DNA of 64,000 nucleotides, from positions 1 through 64,000 of the forward strand of contig BMTH01000004.1 of assembly GCA_014649575.1 (NCBI GenBank), given 5' to 3'. Below the pieces are notes generated by a model, which saw nothing but the letters and a program-made list of their open reading frames with translations, was not told where the DNA came from and made no database searches. The translations under genes and the position numbers were made by a program. The stretch comes from Streptomyces griseoincarnatus (GTDB lineage Bacteria > Actinomycetota > Actinomycetes > Streptomycetales > Streptomycetaceae). Below are positions 58,153 to 64,000 of this stretch, one piece after another (position 1 is the stretch's first letter; every line of letters starts with the position of its first letter).

Positions 58153-59376
58153 TCACTGACCGGCGAACTTCTCACTCACCGCGTCGTAGACGCCCTCGGC
58201 CTCCTTGCCGAGCCGCGGCCCGGCCAGCCAGCCGGTCGTCACCGGGCCGATGGAGGTGTTGGAGACCAGCACCGGCTTCCCGTCCTGCCCGGCCGCGATC
58301 CAGCCGCCGCCGGAGGAGCCGGCGGTCATGCTGCACCCGATGCGGTACATCGTCGGGTCGGACGCGCTCAGCGACAGCCGGCCCGGCTTGTCCGCGCAGG
58401 TGTACAAGGACTGCCCGTCGTACGGCGGCGCGGCCGGGTAGCCGACCGCCGTCATCTCCTCGATCTTCGGCACGGCGGGCGCGTTGAAGTCGACCGGCAT
58501 GGCCGCACCGACCGTCTCCTCCAGCGACGTGCCGCCGCTGCCCTTCTCCGGCGTCACATGGATGACGGCGAAGTCGTACGAGGCGCCGTCACCGCCGGTC
58601 GCGCCGCCCTGCTCGATCCACTGGTCCGAGGTCTGCGCCCAGTCGCCCCACCAGACGCCGTACGGAGCGACCTCCTCCTTCGCGGCCCCGCCGATCTCCT
58701 GCGCCGACATGCCCGAGTCGTTGTAAGACGGCACGAAGGCGATGTTGCGGTACCAGCCGCCCTTCTTGCCCGCGTGCACGCAGTGCCCCGCCGTCCACAC
58801 CATGTTGGACTTGCCGGGGTTGGCGGGGTCCTCGACCACCGTCGCGGAGCAGACCATCGTGCCCTCGGGGGAGTCGAAGAAGACCTTCCCCGCGGTGGGC
58901 GCGCTCTCGTGGTACGACGGCGGCACGGACTTCGCCTGCACCGGATCCGGCGTCGGGTCGGTGACGCCCTGGTCACCGGAGATGTCGTTCTCGTCGACCT
59001 CCGGCTGGTCCGGCTCGTCGGCGTCCCGCATGCGGTCCGGGTCCCACAGGTCCTCGATGACCGGGTTGACGAAGTCCTGGGCCTCACGCAGCCACTTGTC
59101 CTTGTCCCAGTTCTTCCAGGCGCCGTCCCGCCACTTGTCGAGGTCGATCCCGTGTTCCTTGAGCCGGTCCGCGAGGTCGTCCGGGATCTTGAACTTGCCG
59201 TCGTCGGCGGCGGCCGTCGCGGAGGCGTCCGCGCTCGCGTCGGTGTCGCCCGACTCGCACGCGGTGGTGGTCAGGGCGAGCGCGGAGACGAGGGCAACTG
59301 CCGCCAGCACGGGGGAGGTTCTGGGCGACCGCCTCACCTCGCGGCGTGCGGTGGACGACGGCCGTATGGATCGCAT
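58153..59376 (-). CDS. lipoprotein trypsin-like serine protease, copy B
   Basis: 407 aa, paralogous to the gene 101 bp downstream. Lipobox LTTTAC with lipid Cys40; conserved region 63-115 (WRDGAWKNWDKDKWLREAQD); triad His198 (WTAGHCVHAG), Asp268 (DFAVIHV) and Ser355 (AGSSGGGW). It differs from copy A mainly in the linker (DEPDQPEVDENDISGDQG) and charge. A tandem gene duplication is evident. The 354-bp gap to the divergent dinG gene holds the promoters and no gene I can support. Confidence 0.87.
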   Translation of the reverse strand: MRSIRPSSTARREVRRSPRTSPVLAAVALVSALALTTTACESGDTDASADASATAAADDGKFKIPDDLADRLKEHGIDLDKWRDGAWKNWDKDKWLREAQDFVNPVIEDLWDPDRMRDADEPDQPEVDENDISGDQGVTDPTPDPVQAKSVPPSYHESAPTAGKVFFDSPEGTMVCSATVVEDPANPGKSNMVWTAGHCVHAGKKGGWYRNIAFVPSYNDSGMSAQEIGGAAKEEVAPYGVWWGDWAQTSDQWIEQGGATGGDGASYDFAVIHVTPEKGSGGTSLEETVGAAMPVDFNAPAVPKIEEMTAVGYPAAPPYDGQSLYTCADKPGRLSLSASDPTMYRIGCSMTAGSSGGGWIAAGQDGKPVLVSNTSIGPVTTGWLAGPRLGKEAEGVYDAVSEKFAGQ

Positions 59377-59730
59377 GATCTGAACTCCCCCTGGAATGAA
59401 CGATGGTGGTACGACGCCCGTCTTCGCATCCGACCCGGACGAGTCGCTTCGCTGCTCCGACGGCTTGGGACAACGGCACCACACACTAGGCGTTCGCCGT
59501 GGGGGCCGTCCGACGGAACGGCAACGGTTCGGCTACAAGGCGTCTGACCTGGCCGGTCGCGTGCTGATCTCGTGGAGCGGGGGTGTGGGGGCGCGGGGCG
59601 TGGTGGCGGTGGCGGTCCTTCCGCGCGCCGCGCGCGGGGGCGGTGCTTCGGGCGCGGGGCGCCGGCCGCCTCGGCCGCCCTCCGTGTGCGCGCACGTTTG
59701 TCGGTGGGGGGCCGTAGGGTTGGTCGGGCT

Positions 59731-61725
59731 ATGACTCAGCCCTCACTCCCCGAACTCCTGCATGCTGCCGTCACTGCCGTCGGCGGCACGGAGCGCCCCG
59801 GTCAGGTGGCCATGGCCGAAGCCGTCGCCGAGGCGATCGACGACGGCGCCCATCTGCTCGTCCAGGCCGGCACCGGCACCGGTAAGTCCCTGGGCTACCT
59901 GGTGCCCGCGCTCGCGCACGGAGAGCGGGTCGTCGTGGCGACGGCGACCCTGGCGCTCCAGCGGCAGCTGGTGGAGCGGGACCTGCCGCGCACGGTGGAG
60001 GCGCTGCATCCGATTCTGCGCCGCCGCCCGGAGTTCGCCATGCTCAAGGGCCGGTCGAACTACCTGTGCCTGCACCGGCTGCACGAGGGCGTCCCGCAGG
60101 ACGAGGAGGAGGGCCTCTTCGACCAGTTCGAGGCGGCCGCGCCCACCAGCAAGCTGGGCCAGGACCTGCTCCGGCTGCGCGACTGGTCGGACGAGACGGA
60201 GACCGGCGACCGGGACGACCTCACGCCCGGCGTGTCCGACCGGGCCTGGTCCCAGGTGTCGGTGTCCTCGCGGGAGTGCCTGGGCGCCACGAAGTGCGCG
60301 TACGGCGCGGAGTGCTTCGCCGAGGCGGCCCGCGAGCGCGCCAAGCTGGCCGAGGTGATCGTCACCAACCACGCGCTGCTCGCCATCGACGCCATCGAGG
60401 GCGCGCCGGTGCTGCCGCAGCACGAGGTGCTGATCGTGGACGAGGCGCACGAGCTGGTCTCCCGGGTGACCGGGGTGGCCACCGGCGAGCTCACTCCCGG
60501 GCAGGTGAACCGCGCGGTGCGGCGTGCGGCGAAGCTGGTGAACGAGAAGGCGGCCGACCAGCTGCAGACGGCCGCCGAGGGCTTCGAGCGGCTGATGGAG
60601 CTGGCCCTGCCCGGCCGGCTGGAGGAGATCCCGGAGGATCTCGGCTACGCGCTGATGGCGCTGCGCGACGCGTGCCGCACGGTGATCTCCGCGATTGGCT
60701 CCACCCGCGACAAGTCGGTCCAGGACGAGGACGCGGTGCGCAAGCAGGCGCTGGCCTCGGTGGAAAGCGTCCACGACGTGGCGGAGCGGATCACCCACGG
60801 CTCCGAGTGGGACGTCGTCTGGTACGAGCGGCACGAGCCCCGCGGCGGAGGCGCATATCGGCACAGTGGGGCTTCGCTGCGGGTCGCGCCCATGTCCGTC
60901 TCGGGGCTGCTGCGCGAGAAGCTGTTCACCGACCGCTCGGTCGTGCTGACGTCCGCGACGCTGAAGCTGGGCGGCGACTTCAACGGCGTGGGGGCGTCGC
61001 TGGGTCTCGGCCCCGAGGGCGCGGAGGGGGACGACCTCCCGCTGTGGAAGGGCGTGGACGTCGGCTCGCCGTTCGACTACCCCAGGCAGGGCATCCTGTA
61101 CGTCGCCAAGCACCTGGCCCGTCCGGCCCGGGACGGGGACCGCAAGGACATGCTGGACGAGCTGACGGAGCTGATCCAGGCGGCCGGGGGCCGCACGCTG
61201 GGGCTGTTCTCGTCGATGCGGGCGGCCCAGCTCGCGGCGGAGGATCTGCGGTCGCGGATCCCGGAGTACCCGATCCTCCTCCAGGGCGAGGAGACGCTCG
61301 GTGAGCTGATCAAGAACTTCGCGGCGGATCCGCGGACGTGCCTCTTCGGCACGCTGTCGCTGTGGCAGGGCGTGGACGTCCCGGGGCCGAGTTGCCAGCT
61401 GGTGGTCATGGACAAGATCCCGTTCCCGCGTCCGGACGACCCGTTGATGAGCGCGCGGCAGAAGGCCGTGGAGGAGGCCGGTGGCAACGGCTTCATGGCG
61501 GTCGCGGCGACCCACGCAGCCCTGCTGATGGCCCAGGGGGCGGGTCGCCTGGTCCGCGCCTCGGGCGACCGCGGAGTGGTGGCGGTCCTGGACCCCCGCC
61601 TGGCGACGGCGCGCTACGGCAGCTATCTGAAGGCATCGATGCCGGACTTCTGGTACACGACGGACCGGAACCAGGTGCGGAAGTCCTTGGCGGCGATCGA
61701 CGCGGCGGCGAAGCAGGCGGACTAG
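59731..61725 (+). CDS. DinG-type ATP-dependent DNA helicase
   Basis: 664 aa, an XPD/DinG superfamily 2 helicase. Walker A AGTGTGKS at 46-53; an iron-sulphur cluster site with one Cys in NYLCLH and three in ECLGATKCAYGAECFAEA; DEAH box in IVDEAHELVSR; motif VI in QGAGRLVRASGDRG. It unwinds DNA 5'-3' and helps resolve R-loops and collisions. TAGGGT lies 10 nt before the ATG. Placement near lexA suits DNA damage control, but no SOS box is visible upstream. Confidence 0.93.
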   Translation: MTQPSLPELLHAAVTAVGGTERPGQVAMAEAVAEAIDDGAHLLVQAGTGTGKSLGYLVPALAHGERVVVATATLALQRQLVERDLPRTVEALHPILRRRPEFAMLKGRSNYLCLHRLHEGVPQDEEEGLFDQFEAAAPTSKLGQDLLRLRDWSDETETGDRDDLTPGVSDRAWSQVSVSSRECLGATKCAYGAECFAEAARERAKLAEVIVTNHALLAIDAIEGAPVLPQHEVLIVDEAHELVSRVTGVATGELTPGQVNRAVRRAAKLVNEKAADQLQTAAEGFERLMELALPGRLEEIPEDLGYALMALRDACRTVISAIGSTRDKSVQDEDAVRKQALASVESVHDVAERITHGSEWDVVWYERHEPRGGGAYRHSGASLRVAPMSVSGLLREKLFTDRSVVLTSATLKLGGDFNGVGASLGLGPEGAEGDDLPLWKGVDVGSPFDYPRQGILYVAKHLARPARDGDRKDMLDELTELIQAAGGRTLGLFSSMRAAQLAAEDLRSRIPEYPILLQGEETLGELIKNFAADPRTCLFGTLSLWQGVDVPGPSCQLVVMDKIPFPRPDDPLMSARQKAVEEAGGNGFMAVAATHAALLMAQGAGRLVRASGDRGVVAVLDPRLATARYGSYLKASMPDFWYTTDRNQVRKSLAAIDAAAKQAD

Positions 61726-61750
61726 GACCGGGCCTGGGGCCCGGTGCCTT

Positions 61751-61798
61751 CTTGGGACGGGGTGGGGGCTCGCGCTTGGGGCGGGGTGGGGGCTCGCG
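61751..61798. repeat. tandem 24-bp repeat, two copies
   Basis: Copies at 61751-61774 and 61775-61798 differ by a single base (GGGACGG against GGGGCGG) and each ends GGGGGCTCGCG. It lies 26 bp past the dinG-type stop. G-run density is high on the plus strand. Confidence 0.85.
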
Positions 61799-62216
61799 CC
61801 CTTTGGAAGGTCGGAGGCGGGGCCGTCCGAGGCTGCGGTGAGCCTGCTCGTACGCGGCGGAGCCCCCAGGCCGCCTGGCCCAGGCGTCCCGGCGGCTCCC
61901 CTCAGGGGACGGGTTCGCCACACGCCCGCGCAGTCCGCCAGGCCGCTTGGCGTGCCGAGCCCGAGTGGCCGGACGGCCCTGCCGTGGCCAAGCCGCACGC
62001 GGGAGACCGGGTCCGGCCCGCGCGGAGCGGCGCCCCGGCGGCCCGTCGACGCCACTGCCGGCCCGCACGGGGCCACGGTGCCCACGTACGCCCCGGGGGG
62101 CATCGGGGCGTGAAGCGGCGTCCCGACAAGGTTCCCGGGGCGCGCCTGGAACGCGTCCGCAACCCCGTCCGCCTGCGGGGCACAGCGCGGCGCTCGAGGC
62201 GCCCTCAGGCACCACA

Positions 62217-62250
62217 GGACCCCGGAACCGGCGCAGGGGTTCCGGGGTCC
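62217..62250 (-). terminator. terminator of lexA
   Basis: A perfect 13-bp stem (62217-62229 with 62238-62250) with an 8-nt loop, 50 bp past the lexA stop. Confidence 0.82.
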
Positions 62251-62299
62251 GGTCAGGGGGCGGGGAGGGCCGAGGGAGTGGCCCGGCGTCCCGCCGGGG

Positions 62300-63079
62300 T
62301 CAGACGCGGCGGAGGACGGCCACCACCTTGCCGAGGATCGTCGCGTCGTCGCCGGGGATCGGCTCGTAGGCCGCGTTGTGCGGGAGCAGCCACACATGGC
62401 CGTCCTCCCGCTTGAACCGCTTCACGGTCGCCTCGCCGTCGAGCATCGCCGCCACGATGTCGCCGTTCTCGGCGACCGGCTGGCGGCGGACCGTGACCCA
62501 GTCGCCGTCGCAGATCGCGGCCTCGATCATGGAGTCACCCACGACCTTCAGCACGAACAGCTCACCGTCGCCGACGAGCTGTCGGGGCAGCGGGAAGACG
62601 TCCTCGACGGACTCCTCCGCGAGGATCGGGCCACCGGCGGCGATCCGGCCGACCAGCGGCACGTAGGACGCGGCGGGCTTGCCGGCGGTGTCCGTCGGCT
62701 GCACGGACGCGGCCTGGTCGGACCCCCGCACCTCGTACGCGCGCGGACGGTGCGGGTCACGGCGCAGGAAACCCTTGCGCTCCAGCGCCATGAGCTGGTG
62801 CGCGACGGAGGAGGTGCTGGAGAGCCCGACCGCCTGGCCGATCTCCCGCATCGACGGCGGGTACCCGCGCCGCTGCACCGAGTCCCTGATGACCTCGATG
62901 ACCCGGCGCTGGCGGTCGGTGAGTCCGGAACTGTCCGCCCGGATGCCGGGAGGTCGGCCCGGCAGGGAGCGCTTGTGCGCTTCGGGATTCGTGGCTTCGT
63001 TCATCGCATGCACCGGCTCGATGCGGCCCTGGGAGCGGTCCTGGGCAGTGATGGCGGCACTGTCTGCGGTGGTGGTCAC
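62300..63079 (-). CDS. lexA: SOS repressor LexA
   Basis: 259 aa from a GTG with GAGGGG 6 nt upstream. N-terminal winged helix (about 52-115, [20 protein letters not shown] and [14 protein letters not shown]). Cleavage site Ala148-Gly149 (RIAAGGP), catalytic Ser183 (VGDSMIEAA) and Lys220 ([10 protein letters not shown]). It represses recA and other repair genes until RecA filaments trigger its self-cleavage. The first 25 residues before [12 protein letters not shown] are variable and a later start is possible. An SOS box lies 61 bp upstream. Confidence 0.95.
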   Translation of the reverse strand: MTTTADSAAITAQDRSQGRIEPVHAMNEATNPEAHKRSLPGRPPGIRADSSGLTDRQRRVIEVIRDSVQRRGYPPSMREIGQAVGLSSTSSVAHQLMALERKGFLRRDPHRPRAYEVRGSDQAASVQPTDTAGKPAASYVPLVGRIAAGGPILAEESVEDVFPLPRQLVGDGELFVLKVVGDSMIEAAICDGDWVTVRRQPVAENGDIVAAMLDGEATVKRFKREDGHVWLLPHNAAYEPIPGDDATILGKVVAVLRRV

Positions 63080-63139
63080 GGTCGGCCCCTCTCGATGGTC
63101 TCCCTGCAGCACAACGGTAGATGCTTTCGAAAGGTTGCG

Positions 63140-63155
63140 CCAAACACACGTTCGA
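63140..63155 (-). promoter_or_regulatory. SOS box of lexA
   Basis: Read on the minus strand, TCGAACGTGTGTTTGG matches the actinobacterial SOS consensus TCGAAC-N4-GTTCGA in 13 of 16 positions, with a perfect left half. It lies 61 bp before the lexA start, as expected for autoregulation. Confidence 0.75.
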
Positions 63156-63512
63156 GTGAAAAATCGCGAATTGCGGCACGCGTTCTTTCGCCGAGGTGTA
63201 TTGGTCGCCGCACTTCCTGCCGGACAAACGGGCCATTTGTTGTACTCTTCACCGCCGAGGTGTCCGCCGGGGCGGCGGTCTCGCGGCGCGCGGTCTCAGT
63301 CTGCCATCGTGGGCCCCCGCGCGCGTGAAGCGGCCCCGCCCTGTTCCGGAGCGGCACGCCCTCTCTTCGTACCCGGCACGCCTTCTCCCCAACGGGCGGA
63401 GCTCCCGGAGTGCACCGGCTCACGGCCCGCCGGCCCCGCGACGGGCATGGATCCCAGGCCGTCTTCCCGCTCAGGCGCGCGACACGCGTGCGGGCCTCGT
63501 TGTATGAGCCAA

Positions 63513-63559
63513 TCCCCACATGTAGTGGTTGGATTGCGGCAGCAGCCCAGAAGTTGTGG
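63513..63559 (+). promoter_or_regulatory. tandem NrdR boxes upstream of nrdR
   Basis: Two 16-bp boxes at 63513-63528 (TCCCCACATGTAGTGG) and 63544-63559 (AGCCCAGAAGTTGTGG) are exactly 31 bp apart, three helical turns, as in known NrdR sites. Both keep the CCA...TAGTGG or TTGTGG pattern. This would allow NrdR to control its own operon, which in Streptomyces includes the class II reductase gene nrdJ. Confidence 0.62.
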
Positions 63560-63666
63560 TCCCCCCGGTCTTCAAGGCTTCCGCGATCGCCTATGCTGGT
63601 GCTGCTTCGTGAGGCCCCTGAGGCCTGGCGAGGTCATTGAGTCTGCTGTGAGGAGGGTTGGGATCC

Positions 63667-64000
63667 ATGCACTGCCCCTTCTGCAGGCACCCCGACAGCC
63701 GTGTCGTCGACAGTCGTACGACCGACGACGGCACGTCGATCCGCAGGCGCCGCCAGTGCCCGGACTGCTCCCGTCGTTTCACGACCGTGGAGACGTGTTC
63801 GCTCATGGTGGTCAAGCGTTCGGGAGTCACCGAGCCGTTCAGCCGCACCAAGATCATCAACGGTGTGCGCAAGGCGTGCCAGGGACGGCCCGTCACCGAG
63901 GACGCCCTCGCCCAGCTCGGCCAGCGGGTCGAGGAAGCGGTGCGGGCCACCGGAAGCGCCGAGCTGACCACCCACGACGTGGGGCTGGCCATACTCGGCC
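63667..64000 (+). CDS. nrdR: transcriptional repressor NrdR, 3' end beyond the window
   Basis: 111 codons are visible of a gene of about 150-180. The N-terminal zinc ribbon has two Cys pairs (HCPFCRHP and QCPDCSRRF), followed by the ATP-cone domain ([20 protein letters not shown]). NrdR senses ATP and dATP and represses ribonucleotide reductase operons. The ATG at 63667 begins MHCPFC. It is cut by the window end, so no stop codon is seen. It is divergent from lexA, with 587 bp between, which contain the SOS and NrdR boxes and no gene. Confidence 0.95.
   Translation, partial: MHCPFCRHPDSRVVDSRTTDDGTSIRRRRQCPDCSRRFTTVETCSLMVVKRSGVTEPFSRTKIINGVRKACQGRPVTEDALAQLGQRVEEAVRATGSAELTTHDVGLAILG

Larger units (their letters stand above)
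61726..62299. other. 574-bp region without a supported gene
   Basis: Convergent gap between the dinG-type gene and lexA. It contains a tandem 24-bp repeat near its start and the lexA terminator near its end. Between, at about 61840-62200, GC remains high and several open frames exist, but none has a start with a binding site or a recognisable product. Confidence 0.45.

Noticed and set aside
63080..63666. Possible cobalamin riboswitch before nrdR
   Set aside because: Streptomyces class Ia reductase genes carry one, but no B12-box-like sequence or suitable stem set is visible here; NrdR boxes explain control.

Overview
The window is chromosomal DNA of a Streptomyces-like actinomycete. The evidence is very high GC with strong third-position GC bias, frequent GTG starts, an rRNA operon end next to tRNA-Thr, and a gene order that from memory matches the osaAB-ftsK-rimO-pgsA-cinA-clgR ... 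recA-recX ... gluABCD ... miaB-miaA-dapF-hflX-lexA-nrdR stretch of S. coelicolor; much of that order is also shared with mycobacteria. I see no insertion sequence, prophage, CRISPR array or biosynthetic cluster. It looks like conserved core chromosome with a few lineage-specific genes.

Layout. 1-300: end of a 23S rRNA, a complete 5S rRNA and the rRNA terminator. 348-1211: a shrunken DegT/DnrJ-type aminotransferase relative and tRNA-Thr(GGT). 1235-10588: a SpoIIE-type phosphatase with ATPase, PAS and GAF domains, divergent from a giant OsaA-like hybrid kinase with nine tandem HAMP-type repeats and its OsaB-like regulator. 10762-18101: FtsK, a RodZ-like membrane HTH protein, RimO, PgsA-like synthase, CinA-type amidase and ClgR. 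18301-26846: a Dps protein, a helicase-glycosylase pair (Lhr and Nei), and an AraC regulator with an AzlCD exporter. 27106-31832: a terpene-cyclase-fold protein, DUF3046, an AI-2E-family permease, then recA-recX behind a promoter with an SOS-type operator.

31870-37220: class F sortase with a DUF4397 surface protein, a TerC-family membrane protein with a hairpin leader, and a flavin monooxygenase. 37233-43962: a glutamate-type ABC transporter (gluABCD), an OmpR-type two-component system and an orphan TAXI binding protein. 44163-56772: tRNA modification (miaB, miaA), lysine/peptidoglycan precursor supply (dapF), a RelA/SpoT homologue, a secreted M1 peptidase and HflX, mixed with small unknown proteins. 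56843-61725: two tandem lipoprotein serine proteases and a DinG-type helicase. 62300-64000: lexA divergent from nrdR, which is cut by the window end.

Functionally the window gathers DNA damage control (recA, recX, lexA, Lhr, Nei, DinG, nrdR), stress and osmotic signalling (OsaAB, the SpoIIE-type phosphatase, ClgR, Dps, RelA/SpoT homologue) and translation quality (rimO, miaA, miaB, hflX). At least eleven genes have a -10-like hexamer 6-7 nt before the start codon and no proper ribosome binding site, which suggests widespread leaderless transcription here. Functions come from recognising families by eye in the translated sequence; no database search was run.
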